Shown: piece by piece, positions 16,817 to 26,444 of the stretch
How positions within the stretch are numbered: position 1 is the first letter of the stretch
Layout: each line of letters begins with the position of its first letter
DNA from: JBGNFV01 sp049645705
Lineage (GTDB): Bacteria > Bacteroidota > Bacteroidia > Cytophagales > Cyclobacteriaceae
NCBI GenBank assembly: GCA_049645705.1
Contig: JBARUK010000009.1
Location: 62,001 to 126,000 of the forward strand
Length of the DNA: 64,000 nt
Direction: 5' to 3'
Translations under genes and position numbers: made by a program
Notes under the pieces: model-generated
Database searches by the model: none
What the model was told of the DNA's origin: nothing
Seen by the model: only the letters and a program-made list of their open reading frames with translations

Positions 16817-18505
16817 TCAGGCAGTAGTTGCTACCCGCTGATGCCCCACGATCATGACTCGCTTCAGCGTCTGGCTGTTATCCATTATCGGCATACTTTT
16901 CGCTAAAATTTCAATGTTGCCAACCGGTAGCACCAGTGCGTCCTGTATAGTTTCGATCAGGTCATTCCAGTTTGCCGTACCGGAGGGGAAAGCCTGATCG
17001 AAGTGCATACCTGTCCAGGTATCTGCACTACGGCCGCTGACCTCTGCCAGGCGGGAGCCTACCTTCTGTATATGTCCGCTGTGATCTAAATCTACTGTTA
17101 TGGACAGTGTTTCTACGGACTTGATGAAGTCTTCGTATGACATGGACTGGCGTTCAAACTCCTCCTGGGTAGCCTGCATCTCTTCCATGTTCTGTCGCAT
17201 CTCCTCTTCCTGGGCACGCATCTGCTCAGTAAGGCTCTGAGACTCTTCCAGGAGTTGCTGAGTACGCTCATTCACCCGTACGCCAATCAGTGAACTGGCA
17301 ATACTGGCACCTACCTGTTTCAGGAACGTGCGCTTGTACTCAGCGAGATCTTCGAATCCGGCAATTTCGATCACGCCTACTACCTGGTCTTCAGACTTGA
17401 GGGGTACGATAAGTAAGGCTCTAGGCAGGGCTTCACCCAGTCCGGAAGTAATGGTCATGTAGTTATCAGGTATCTCTGTTAGGTAGATGGCCTCTTTTTC
17501 GAGTACACACTGCCCGGCCAGTCCTTCACCGGGTTCAAAGGTTTTAGACATGAACTTACGACGGCTATAGGCATAGCAGCCTTTCATTTCAAATACATCT
17601 TCTTCGCCATTTGTCTGTGCGATAAACAAGGCACCCTGGTTGGCACCGAGATACTTTACAAGATAGGTAACTACCTCACTACAAAGCTCATTCATATCTT
17701 TACTGTGCTTTCTGAGCAGTGATTCCACCTGGGCTACTCCCTCAGATGCCCAATGGCGCTGACCTTCTACATCTTTGGCTGTTTTAAGGCTGTCACGCAT
17801 GGAAAGCAGTGACTTACCGATGGTATCGTTATCCATCAACTCATAGTCAGCATCGAGATTACCTTCGGCAATCTCTCCTGCAAATTGTATATTGTTATCA
17901 GTGTTACTTACCTGTCTTTCCAAAAGGGTACGCTGGTTGTACTCCCTTAGCGTTTTTCTTTTCAGACGCTCGGCCCACCAGCCGCACATCACTACCTGCA
18001 CCACAAACAGGCCGTAGTGGAAAACGAGAGTGGTCATGCTGATGTAATCGAGCTGACTGAAATAAACAGCTGCATTACCTGTATTCTGCAGGTAGGCGAA
18101 TGTAGTATGATGCACTACGACCAGGAGGGTAAGGGGGATCAGTACCCGGTAGTCCTGGTACAATATCATTAGCGTGACTATTATGAAAAGCACGAAATGC
18201 ATTTCAAACAGGCCATGCATCTGGTAGATGAACTGGGCACCAAATATGGCAAACACCGCAGATGTAACGTACCTGTGAAGTCCGCTATCACGTAGCGTAT
18301 ACCTGGTGATAAGGTAGGCAGCCACGTTAAGCGTACCTACTCCCAGTCCTACGCTCCATGTATCGTAGAAAAAAGACAGCAAAATACCTGCTGCGAAAAA
18401 AGACATGACAAAGTAAAAGACAATACTATCGGCTTCGCGATAGATGGTTTTACGGATGTCTCCTGCTGTAACCGGTTCCTGTTGTTTCAAATTACTTTCG
18501 TTCAT
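16817..18505 (-). CDS. Multi-pass membrane sensor with GAF, coiled coil and PAS-like domain
   Basis: 562 residues from ATG 18505; an in-frame ATG at 18535 is possible. Roughly six membrane helices fill residues 27-178. A GAF domain (about 255-405) is followed by the coiled coil AQEEEMRQNMEEMQATQEEF and a C-terminal PAS-like domain (about 455-560). No catalytic output domain is visible. The GAF and coiled coil closely resemble those of the 13934-16150 protein, including the shared GAF phrase IYLTEIP/VPD, so the two are paralogues with different input modules. It starts 38 bases after the thioredoxin-fold gene ends and may be cotranscribed with it. Confidence 0.82.
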   Translation of the reverse strand: MNESNLKQQEPVTAGDIRKTIYREADSIVFYFVMSFFAAGILLSFFYDTWSVGLGVGTLNVAAYLITRYTLRDSGLHRYVTSAVFAIFGAQFIYQMHGLFEMHFVLFIIVTLMILYQDYRVLIPLTLLVVVHHTTFAYLQNTGNAAVYFSQLDYISMTTLVFHYGLFVVQVVMCGWWAERLKRKTLREYNQRTLLERQVSNTDNNIQFAGEIAEGNLDADYELMDNDTIGKSLLSMRDSLKTAKDVEGQRHWASEGVAQVESLLRKHSKDMNELCSEVVTYLVKYLGANQGALFIAQTNGEEDVFEMKGCYAYSRRKFMSKTFEPGEGLAGQCVLEKEAIYLTEIPDNYMTITSGLGEALPRALLIVPLKSEDQVVGVIEIAGFEDLAEYKRTFLKQVGASIASSLIGVRVNERTQQLLEESQSLTEQMRAQEEEMRQNMEEMQATQEEFERQSMSYEDFIKSVETLSITVDLDHSGHIQKVGSRLAEVSGRSADTWTGMHFDQAFPSGTANWNDLIETIQDALVLPVGNIEILAKSMPIMDNSQTLKRVMIVGHQRVATTA

Positions 18506-18543
18506 CACACTATCTATAAGGTTAACTTCAAACAATAGCGGGT

Positions 18544-19176
18544 TTATAATGCAAAATCGAATATGTTACGGGCTGTCTCCGGATTTTCCGAAGGCAACTC
18601 GCAGCCGTACGGCCGGTAGGCCTGTACGCCAAAGTCCGGCATACGTTTATTTGCCAGAAGTGAATCAAGCGCCATCTGGGTGTAGTTAGAACCCGGAATG
18701 GTGCAGTATCTCGATTTGTTGTAATTGCCACGGTAATAGATCTTTTTATCACTGGTTAGCAGTACAGCCTGCGGCGTGGCAAAAACTCCGCATTTTTCTG
18801 CTACCATGCCATCCTGGTCGTATATAGCGGGTACATCGAGTCCGTAATCTGCAAAAGCTTCCAGGGCTTCCTCTTTTTCTAGATCCTGCAGAACTACGAC
18901 AAAATTGACATCTTCACTGTAGCGGGTAGCCAGTGTGCGAAAATGGGCGAAGTTGAATTTAGAGCATGGACATTCGGGATTGAAGAAATGAAGCAGGGCA
19001 GGCTTGCCTTCCTTCAGGGGCACACCGTCCAGGCTTATGCTTTTGCCGATGGAGGGGGGTGCATAGTCTGCCGGTACAGGCGTAGGCTGTGAGTACTTCA
19101 AATCGGTTTGCCAGAATATGACTCCGATAGTTGAAAAGATTCCACAGATTACAAGTACTACTACAACTGTTTTCAA
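18544..19176 (-). CDS. Membrane-anchored thioredoxin-fold (redoxin) protein
   Basis: 210 residues with an N-terminal helix (3-22) that anchors or exports it. The redoxin/TlpA-like core has HFFNPECPCSKFN, giving a Cys69-Pro-Cys71 motif (CPC instead of the usual CxxC), and a cis-Pro region GVFATPQAVLL. A third conserved-looking Cys lies in RYCTIPGSN. It is likely a periplasmic thiol oxidoreductase or electron carrier; the partner is unknown. It appears to lead a two-gene unit with the GAF sensor. Confidence 0.78.
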   Translation of the reverse strand: MKTVVVVLVICGIFSTIGVIFWQTDLKYSQPTPVPADYAPPSIGKSISLDGVPLKEGKPALLHFFNPECPCSKFNFAHFRTLATRYSEDVNFVVVLQDLEKEEALEAFADYGLDVPAIYDQDGMVAEKCGVFATPQAVLLTSDKKIYYRGNYNKSRYCTIPGSNYTQMALDSLLANKRMPDFGVQAYRPYGCELPSENPETARNIFDFAL

Positions 19177-19306
19177 TGCTCTTAAATGAAATTTGCTCTC
19201 TTAATGTGAATGAAAGGTAATGATTCACAGAAAGTTTTACTTCCTCAGAGGCTGTTACAGAACGGAAAGGACGAGTCAGGCAGGTAAGAAATACGGGCTT
19301 TCCAGA

Positions 19307-19314
19307 CAAAAATA
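19307..19314 (-). promoter_or_regulatory. Possible -7 box for the redoxin/GAF-sensor unit
   Basis: On the minus strand TATTTTTG followed by T matches TAnnTTTGY. It lies 131 bases before ATG 19176; a TTG lies 25 bases further upstream, which is wide for a -33 element. Confidence 0.35.
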
Positions 19315-19365
19315 GTGCTACTCATTACTATTTTTAATCCAATTTGTAGGTAAGGTCGATAATTA

Positions 19366-20616
19366 TCAGGCATTTACAGCTGCTTCTTCCTCTATCTTAT
19401 CAGGCCGGGTGAAATACTTCCTAAGTGAAAAAACCCAGACGATAGATGAAAGTGAATGTACTGATAGTAAAAGCGTTACAGTGTTCTGATAGGTGAAGTC
19501 ATTTAAAAGGTAATAAGCAAACAGAGGCGTAATGACGTGACGTGAAAGCTCTAGAGTCCATACCCACCTTCTTCTTTCAAACACCCCACCACAAGTTAGT
19601 ATAGCTGCTGCGATCAATATAACTATACCTATCTTTTCCATCCATGCTATATTTCCTTCAGTAAAAAGAAAGGTAGCTGTAGCTGCGAGTACGAAAAAAT
19701 ACTGGAACAGAACGTAAAGATTTATAGCCGACGTACTTTTAAGGTCGTATTTCTCAGTTGTAGATCTGTCTACCTCAGGTATAGCAAGATAGTCATTGGT
19801 TTCGGGTAGCCAACCTGGCTTTTTGAATAGTATTCCCATACGGTGGGACCACTTTTTGGTTTTGACAAGCTGCCCGGCTATGTCCTGGTAGTGCTTTAGA
19901 TTAGCGTAAAGAGGGTTCCAGCTGGCTATAGGTGTAGTGATGCCGTACACAGGTTTTTCTTCTTCCTGCTGGAAAGTACCGAACATCTTGTCCCAGATGA
20001 TAAATACCCCGGCATGGTTCTTATCTATGTATTTAGGGTTACGGCCGTGGTGCACACGGTGGTGGGAGGGGGTATTAAAGATCTTTTCGAACCAGCCCAT
20101 CCGGTGGATCTTTTCGGTATGGATCCAGAACTGATAAATGGTAACAAGGGCCGACATGGTGACCATGCTGAGGGTATCGAAGCCGGCTACGGCCAGCGGC
20201 AGATAGAAAGCAAATGTCCACACCACCTGAAAGGAGCCCTGCCGTAAGGCAACGGAAAAATTATAGTCCTCACTTTGATGGTGCACCACATGGCCTCCCC
20301 AGAAGAGGTTTACCTCATGGCTCATACGGTGAGCCCAGTAGTAGCAAAAGTCAGTAAGCACAAAGAGTATAGCAAGGTTGTACCAGGTGGGTTCAATGTG
20401 AAACAGCGCGAACCGGGCGTACACAAACTGGTAAGCGGCTACAGTAAGTATTTTAAAAAAGAGGCCTGTAACCTGCTGCAAAATGCCACAGCTTATGTTA
20501 GTAACGGCATCGTTGAGCCGGTATAGTTTTTCCCTGTTAAACTGCTGAATGAGCAGCTCTATCCCGATCAGGATAAAATAAATGGGTATGGATAATACGA
20601 TAGGGTTCAGATCCAT
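19366..20616 (-). CDS. Sterol desaturase / fatty acid hydroxylase family membrane protein
   Basis: 416 residues, with helices at about 5-25, 45-65 and 80-95, and further ones after 300. The diiron His boxes of the superfamily are present: HRMSH, HVVHH, and HRVHH near SHHRVHHGRNP. The phrase VFIIWDKMFGTF is also typical. Members hydroxylate or desaturate sterols, fatty acids or alkylglycerols. Bacterial copies are often annotated as sterol desaturases without a known substrate. The C-terminal 130 residues add more membrane helices, longer than the core enzyme needs. It stands alone on the minus strand. Confidence 0.88.
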   Translation of the reverse strand: MDLNPIVLSIPIYFILIGIELLIQQFNREKLYRLNDAVTNISCGILQQVTGLFFKILTVAAYQFVYARFALFHIEPTWYNLAILFVLTDFCYYWAHRMSHEVNLFWGGHVVHHQSEDYNFSVALRQGSFQVVWTFAFYLPLAVAGFDTLSMVTMSALVTIYQFWIHTEKIHRMGWFEKIFNTPSHHRVHHGRNPKYIDKNHAGVFIIWDKMFGTFQQEEEKPVYGITTPIASWNPLYANLKHYQDIAGQLVKTKKWSHRMGILFKKPGWLPETNDYLAIPEVDRSTTEKYDLKSTSAINLYVLFQYFFVLAATATFLFTEGNIAWMEKIGIVILIAAAILTCGGVFERRRWVWTLELSRHVITPLFAYYLLNDFTYQNTVTLLLSVHSLSSIVWVFSLRKYFTRPDKIEEEAAVNA

Positions 20617-20739
20617 GACGATTGATTACAGGAGTGTGACACCGGTTGTATCATAGTAAAGTTAACTTTAGCTATAATAATTTCCCTAACCTAGCGTAAA
20701 TTTTAATTAATTTGGTCCCTGAATACAGAAGGATGAACT

Positions 20740-21222
20740 ATGGGTAAGGTTGTAAATATGTTTTGGGTAATATCCCTGATTGCTTTTTTAGGCGCTTTTG
20801 TAGCTGTATATTCCTTCCTGCCTCAGGAGGTGGCTATCAATTCGGATGCAGGAGGAAGGGCAAATCAGTTTGTGACAAAAGAAGTGTTCTTTTACGGAGG
20901 GATAGGTTTCTTTTTGATGACTAATATTGTGCTCTATCTCTTTAGCCACTTGATAAATATGGAAGCTACTCGGTTACAGGCCAGGGGGGCAGAACAGTCC
21001 GGCCTGTACACTTTCAGGAACAAGCTGGCTGTATGGGTAAAGGGACTTACCATCCTGATCAACCTGTTTTTCATAAGCCTTACATTGTTTATCGGGGTGT
21101 TTAATACCTCCGATGTTGGCACATTTGATTATGTCCTGCTTATCTACCTGGTGCCTGTACTGATCACAGGCTGGCTGATATACCTTGGGGTGATCATTTC
21201 CGGGGCTGTTCGCCGGGCCTGA
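20740..21222 (+). CDS. Small four-helix membrane protein, DUF1648-like
   Basis: 160 residues with four hydrophobic segments (about 8-26, 50-70, 100-122 and 132-155). The first loop, FLPQEVAINSDAGGRANQFV, resembles the LP-x-x-V-x-x-H/N-x-x-x-x-G pattern of DUF1648 proteins such as SdpI immunity proteins, but the key His is Asn here. Function unknown. It lies 100 bases upstream of parE, which has its own promoter-like box in between. Confidence 0.6.
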   Translation: MGKVVNMFWVISLIAFLGAFVAVYSFLPQEVAINSDAGGRANQFVTKEVFFYGGIGFFLMTNIVLYLFSHLINMEATRLQARGAEQSGLYTFRNKLAVWVKGLTILINLFFISLTLFIGVFNTSDVGTFDYVLLIYLVPVLITGWLIYLGVIISGAVRRA

Positions 21223-21236
21223 CCTACGGGGTCGGC

Positions 21237-21268
21237 TTGCGATCATACCTCTTTATCTCTTATGTTTG
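21237..21268 (+). promoter_or_regulatory. Promoter of the parE operon
   Basis: TATGTTTG plus T (21261-21268) matches the Bacteroidetes -7 box, and TTG (21237-21239) sits 21 bases upstream as a -33 element. The gap to parE is 54 bases. Confidence 0.6.
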
Positions 21269-21322
21269 TAAGTAGTTCGAATCTGCCGGACTGCACAACA
21301 CCACCAAATCGAATACTCTGCA

Positions 21323-23188
21323 ATGGCTGAAAATGAAGTTGTCTATAACGAAGATAGTATACGATCGCTGGACTGGAAGGAGCACATCAGGCTCAGACCC
21401 GGTATGTACATCGGTAAGCTGGGCGACGGATCTGCCTCTGACGATGGTATCTACGTCCTGGTAAAAGAGGTGATTGATAACAGTATCGATGAGCACGTGA
21501 TGGGACACGGGCGTACGATCGATGTGAAGGTTACAGAACACCGCGTAGAGGTCCGTGACTACGGAAGGGGTATACCACTGGGTAAGGTAGTGGACTGTGT
21601 AAGCAAAATAAACACGGGAGGTAAGTACGACAGCAAAGCATTTCAAAAATCCGTGGGGCTTAATGGTGTGGGTACCAAAGCGGTAAACGCACTTAGCCGG
21701 TACTTCAAAGTACAGTCTTACCGTGACGGGCGCACTAAGCTGGCGGAGTTTCAGCAGGGTGAGCTTACAAATGATGCAAAGGAGCAGGATGCTTCGGGCC
21801 GCAACGGCACGCTGATCGCTTTTGAGCCTGATGAGACAGTGTTTAAGCACTATCATTTCATACCGGAGTACCTGGAAAAGCAAATATGGAACTATGCTTA
21901 TCTCAACTCAGGGCTAACGGTCAACTTTAACGGAAAGAAATTCCATTCGGTCAATGGTCTCCGCGACCTCCTGGAAAAGGAGATCGATGAAGAGAACAGA
22001 CGATATCAGATCATACACCTGAAAGGTGAGGATATTGAAGTAGCTATTACACACACCAACCAATACGGTGAAGAATATTTCAGCTTTGTAAACGGCCAGT
22101 ATACCACCCAGGGCGGTACCCACCTGGCGGCCTTCCGCGAAGCGCTTGTACGGGTCATCCGCGACCACTTCGATAAGAACTTCGATGCTACTGACGTACG
22201 GGCCAGTATTGCTTCTGCTATCTCAGTAAGAGTGCAGGAGCCTGTATTCGAGTCACAGACTAAAACGAAGCTCGGTTCCCAAAACGTAGGTCCTGATGGC
22301 CCTACAATGAGAACATTCGTAAACGATTTTCTGAAGAAGGACCTTGATAACTACCTGCATAAAAACCCGCAGGTCGCAGATGCCCTGCTGAAAAGGATCA
22401 TGCAGTCAGAAAGGGAGCGCAAGGATATGGCTGGTATTAAAAAGCTTGCCAACGAGCGGGCTAAAAAGGCCAATCTTCATAATAAGAAGCTGCGCGACTG
22501 TCGTGTACATTATAATGAGAACAAGAGCGACCTCAAGGAAGAGACCATGATCTTCATTACCGAGGGTGACTCGGCAAGTGGTTCGATAACTAAGTCCAGA
22601 AATGTGCAGACTCAGGCTGTATTCAGTCTTAGAGGTAAGCCTCTGAACTGCTTCGGTCTGACTAAAAAAGTGGTATATGAGAATGAAGAATTTAACCTGC
22701 TGCAGCACGCTCTTAACATAGAAGAAGGGCTGGAAGGCCTTCGGTACCGCAAGATCGTGATCGCTACCGATGCTGATGTGGATGGCATGCACATACGCAT
22801 GCTGCTGCTTACCTTCTTCCTACAGTTTTTCCCTGACCTTGTGCGTAATGGCCACTTGTTTATCCTCGATACACCTCTGTTCAGGGTACGAAACAAGAAG
22901 GAAACCATCTACTGCTACAATGAACAAGAAAAACAGAAAGCGGCAGCGAAGATCGGGGCTAAAGCAGAGATTACACGCTTTAAAGGTCTGGGAGAAATAT
23001 CGCCCGAAGAGTTCGGGACATTTATAGGTGAAGATATCAAGCTGGACCCCGTAATACTGAAGGATACCAAGATCAAGAACCTTCTGACGTTCTATATGGG
23101 TAAAAATACCCCCCAGCGCCAGACCTTTATTATAGACAAGCTTCGGGTAGAGAAGGATATAGTGCAGGAGGTAGCTACACAACCCTGA
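21323..23188 (+). CDS. parE: DNA topoisomerase IV subunit B
   Basis: 621 residues. The GHKL ATPase has EVIDNSIDEH, DYGRGIP and VGLNGVGTKAVNALS. The TOPRIM domain has ITEGDSASGSI and the acidic metal site DADVDGMHIRMLLL. The Ser-Gly-Ser version of the EGDSASGS motif and the short length point to ParE rather than GyrB. With ParC it decatenates daughter chromosomes using ATP. Its TGA stop overlaps the ATG of the next gene by one base (TGATG), placing it in one operon with the four-helix-bundle gene and parC. Confidence 0.93.
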   Translation: MAENEVVYNEDSIRSLDWKEHIRLRPGMYIGKLGDGSASDDGIYVLVKEVIDNSIDEHVMGHGRTIDVKVTEHRVEVRDYGRGIPLGKVVDCVSKINTGGKYDSKAFQKSVGLNGVGTKAVNALSRYFKVQSYRDGRTKLAEFQQGELTNDAKEQDASGRNGTLIAFEPDETVFKHYHFIPEYLEKQIWNYAYLNSGLTVNFNGKKFHSVNGLRDLLEKEIDEENRRYQIIHLKGEDIEVAITHTNQYGEEYFSFVNGQYTTQGGTHLAAFREALVRVIRDHFDKNFDATDVRASIASAISVRVQEPVFESQTKTKLGSQNVGPDGPTMRTFVNDFLKKDLDNYLHKNPQVADALLKRIMQSERERKDMAGIKKLANERAKKANLHNKKLRDCRVHYNENKSDLKEETMIFITEGDSASGSITKSRNVQTQAVFSLRGKPLNCFGLTKKVVYENEEFNLLQHALNIEEGLEGLRYRKIVIATDADVDGMHIRMLLLTFFLQFFPDLVRNGHLFILDTPLFRVRNKKETIYCYNEQEKQKAAAKIGAKAEITRFKGLGEISPEEFGTFIGEDIKLDPVILKDTKIKNLLTFYMGKNTPQRQTFIIDKLRVEKDIVQEVATQP

Positions 23189-23835
23189 TGGCCCGTACCA
23201 TTAACAGGCACCGGCTGGTAACCTTCGGTCTGGGAGGCATACTCATCATTATGCTGATCGTGAGCTTTCAGTTATTCAATCATTATCAGCGCCTGGAGAT
23301 ATACGAGCGTATGGTTGAGGAAAACCTTGTACCGGTACGTGATTTTGGTAAAATGAGAGAAGGGTTGCTCGTAAACCGGATGAACCTTAACTCCCTCGTT
23401 TACCTGAGTGGTAAAAACTACGAAAGAAAATTTGACCAACTCGTACAGAATAATTACGAGATAGATAGTGTGGTGACTCGCTACATGGCCAACCGAGACA
23501 TAATAAAAGACTACCGGCACTTTGATTCGCTGTACAACCGGCTGGTCATATACAAGGCCTACGAAGAGAAGATAATCGAACTGCTGGCAGATGACCGGTA
23601 TACTACGGCGGAAAAATTGTTTAACCGCGATAGCCGGGAAGTCTTTAACAGTATGATAGATGAACTCGACCGTATAGACACAGACCAGGCAGTGGTACTA
23701 TCCGAAGCCACCCAGGTAGTGCGCCCATGGATACTGAAAAGCTTCTACATGGTGATTGCGGGTGTGTTAATAGTGATAATGATTATTATACTGCATCTGT
23801 CAGGTGCAGGAAGAAAAAGATATTCTGATAGCTGA
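23188..23835 (+). CDS. Membrane protein with chemoreceptor-type four-helix-bundle domain
   Basis: 215 residues: membrane helix at about 10-30, a helical periplasmic region (about 32-185), a second helix at about 187-207, and a short basic tail. The layout and the phrase VPVRDFGKMREGLLVNRM match the 4HB_MCP sensor domain, but no HAMP or signalling part follows, so it is a stand-alone sensor-like module. It lies between parE and parC, overlapping parE by one base and ending 2 bases before parC. A link to chromosome segregation is only suggested by position. Confidence 0.8.
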   Translation: MARTINRHRLVTFGLGGILIIMLIVSFQLFNHYQRLEIYERMVEENLVPVRDFGKMREGLLVNRMNLNSLVYLSGKNYERKFDQLVQNNYEIDSVVTRYMANRDIIKDYRHFDSLYNRLVIYKAYEEKIIELLADDRYTTAEKLFNRDSREVFNSMIDELDRIDTDQAVVLSEATQVVRPWILKSFYMVIAGVLIVIMIIILHLSGAGRKRYSDS

Positions 23836-23837
23836 TA

Positions 23838-26444
23838 ATGGCAGAAGACAAAGACAACGATTACGATAAGCCTCAGGAAAACGGACACGGAGATGCCCTT
23901 CAGGATGTCATGCCCGTATCCGGTATGTACGAATCCTGGTTTCTTGACTATGCCTCCTATGTAATTCTGGAACGTGCCGTTCCTTCTATCGTCGATGGTT
24001 TTAAACCTGTGCAGCGGCGTATCATGCATGCTATGCGTGAGATGGACGACGGGCGTTTTCACAAAGTGGCTAATGTCATCGGACAGACCATGCAGTTTCA
24101 CCCTCACGGTGATGCAAGTATAGGTGATGCTATAGTGAACATGGGGCAGAAGAACCTGCTGATAGAGACACAGGGCAACTGGGGCGACATACGCACGGGT
24201 GACTCGGCTGCTGCAGCCAGGTACATTGAAGCACGGCTGTCCAAGTTTGCACTGGAGGTGGTCTTTAACTCTCAGACTACTGAGTGGCAACTATCTTACG
24301 ATGGGCGTAAGCGGGAGCCCATCAACCTGCCTGTAAAATTTCCGCTGCTTCTGGCCCAGGGTGCCGAAGGAATTGCTGTGGGTTTGAGTACCAAAATATT
24401 ACCGCACAACTTCTGCGAACTCCTTCAGGCTTCCATAGACCTGCTAAAAAACAAAAAAGTCAATGTTTATCCTGACTTTCCTACCGGCGGTACAGCCGAC
24501 TTCAGCGATTATAATGAAGGGCTTAGAGGCGGCAAGGTCAGGGTGAGAGCTAAGATAGAGGAGCAGGATAAGAAAACCCTTGTAATTAAAGATATACCCT
24601 TCGGTACTACCACGACCAGCCTGATAGACAGCATTCTGAAGGCTAATGATAAAGGGAAGATCAAGATCAAAAAAGTGATCGATAACACGGCAAAAGATGT
24701 GGAGATCGAGGTGCATTTGTCAACAGGGCAGTCACCAGATGTAGTCATCGATGCGCTGTATGCTTTCACCGACTGTGAGGTTTCTATCTCACCGAACTCC
24801 TGCGTGATTATAGAAGATAAGCCCAGGTTCCTCTCTGTAAATGAACTGCTCAGGACATGCAATGACCAGACAGTTGATCTCCTTACCCGCGAACTGGAGA
24901 TCCGCAAAGGAGAACTTCTGGAAAAGATACTCTTCAGCAGCCTGGAAAAGATCTTTATCGAAAACCGTATCTATCGTGATATAGAGGAATGTGAGACCTG
25001 GGAAGCGGTCATTGATACAATAGACAAAGGCCTGGACCCGTTTAAGCCGCAGTTTTACCGGGAAATAACCGAGGATGACATCATCAGGCTTACAGAGATC
25101 AAGATCAAGCGTATCTCTAAATTTGATAGCTTCAAGGCAGACGAACTGATGCGGAAGCTCGAAGATGAGCTCGAACAGGTAGAACATAACCTGGCCAATA
25201 TCACCGAATTTGCCATATCCTACTATAAGAACCTTCTGGAAAAATACGGAAAGGGACGAGAGCGTAAAACGGAGATCAAGACCTTCGATACGATACAGGC
25301 GACTGTAGTGGCGGCAAACAATCAGAAGCTTTATGTTAACCGGAAGGAAGGGTTTATTGGATACGGTCTTAAAAAAGACGAATTCATATGCGATTGCTCC
25401 GACCTGGACGACATCATCATAGTAAGGTCAGATGGTAAGCTGGTGGTTACCCGTATTCAGGACAAGGGATTTGTCGGCAAGAACATCATCCATGTGGATG
25501 TATTCAAGCGAAACGACGACCGTACCGTATACAATATGGTATACCTGGATGGTAAGACCGGCCGTTCTATGGCCAAACGATTCCAGGTAGGAGGGGTAAC
25601 CCGTGATAGGGAGTACGATCTTACCAAAGGACACAAGGGGTCGAAGTTGCTTTATTTTGAAGCCCGTCCCAACGGAGAGTCTGAAATCGTTACCGTAAAA
25701 CTCACATCTGGTTGTAAAGCCCGTATCAAGGTATATGATTTTGACTTTGGCGACCTGGACATAAAAGGCCGCGGAGCAGGTGGAAATATACTGACCAAAT
25801 ACCCTGTACGCAGTATTGTACATAAACGCCTAGGCGAGTCTTCGCTGGGTGGCATCGAAATATGGTACGATGGTGCCGTGGGCAGACTCAATACAGAAGA
25901 GCGGGGTAAAAAACTCGGCACCTTCCTGGGAGATGACTCCATACTGGTGCTTTACAAAGACGGTAATTATGAGCTGACCAGCTACGAACTTACTAATAGA
26001 TACGAGCCTGAAAAGGTGCTGTTTATCAACAAGTTCTCACCTGATAATGTGGTATCAGCAGTGTACTACGATGGTGCTCAGAAAACGCATTTCGTCAAGC
26101 GCTTCCAGGTAGAAACCAGTACGCTCAATAAGAAATTCAACTTCATATCCGAGTCCCGCGGTAGCTACCTGGTCGTAGCCTCCACTGACAAGCAGCCTCA
26201 GGTGGAACTCGAAGTTATAGACGGGAAAAAGAAGGAGCAAATTGTCTATGATATAGACGTGCTTATCGACATTCGCGGCTGGAAGGCAGTAGGTAACAAG
26301 CTTAACCCCGGTAAAAAGATCAAGAACGTACGTCTTTTGGCCTCTAAGCCGGAAAATGATATGGATGGTAAGTCGTCGGGTCCGCAGGATGAGGCCGTTG
26401 ACGACGTGGATAAGGATGAAGACCAGATGGGACTCTTTAAGTAA
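23838..26444 (+). CDS. parC: DNA topoisomerase IV subunit A
   Basis: 868 residues. The breakage-reunion domain has the catalytic Tyr129 in AAARYIEARL, preceded by its Arg, and the QRDR-like helix HPHGDASIGDAI (88-99). The C-terminal beta-pinwheel is followed by an acidic tail. The N-terminus is longer than E. coli ParC by an acidic stretch of about 28 residues. At the position equivalent to GyrA Ser83 there is Ala93. With ParE it forms the heterotetramer that removes catenanes. Next gene starts right after the stop codon. Confidence 0.92.
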   Translation: MAEDKDNDYDKPQENGHGDALQDVMPVSGMYESWFLDYASYVILERAVPSIVDGFKPVQRRIMHAMREMDDGRFHKVANVIGQTMQFHPHGDASIGDAIVNMGQKNLLIETQGNWGDIRTGDSAAAARYIEARLSKFALEVVFNSQTTEWQLSYDGRKREPINLPVKFPLLLAQGAEGIAVGLSTKILPHNFCELLQASIDLLKNKKVNVYPDFPTGGTADFSDYNEGLRGGKVRVRAKIEEQDKKTLVIKDIPFGTTTTSLIDSILKANDKGKIKIKKVIDNTAKDVEIEVHLSTGQSPDVVIDALYAFTDCEVSISPNSCVIIEDKPRFLSVNELLRTCNDQTVDLLTRELEIRKGELLEKILFSSLEKIFIENRIYRDIEECETWEAVIDTIDKGLDPFKPQFYREITEDDIIRLTEIKIKRISKFDSFKADELMRKLEDELEQVEHNLANITEFAISYYKNLLEKYGKGRERKTEIKTFDTIQATVVAANNQKLYVNRKEGFIGYGLKKDEFICDCSDLDDIIIVRSDGKLVVTRIQDKGFVGKNIIHVDVFKRNDDRTVYNMVYLDGKTGRSMAKRFQVGGVTRDREYDLTKGHKGSKLLYFEARPNGESEIVTVKLTSGCKARIKVYDFDFGDLDIKGRGAGGNILTKYPVRSIVHKRLGESSLGGIEIWYDGAVGRLNTEERGKKLGTFLGDDSILVLYKDGNYELTSYELTNRYEPEKVLFINKFSPDNVVSAVYYDGAQKTHFVKRFQVETSTLNKKFNFISESRGSYLVVASTDKQPQVELEVIDGKKKEQIVYDIDVLIDIRGWKAVGNKLNPGKKIKNVRLLASKPENDMDGKSSGPQDEAVDDVDKDEDQMGLFK

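Noticed and set aside
21260..21883. A 207-residue antisense frame over the start of parE
   Set aside because: The parE frame has clear ATPase motifs here; the antisense product is Leu/Val/Cys-rich without domain features.
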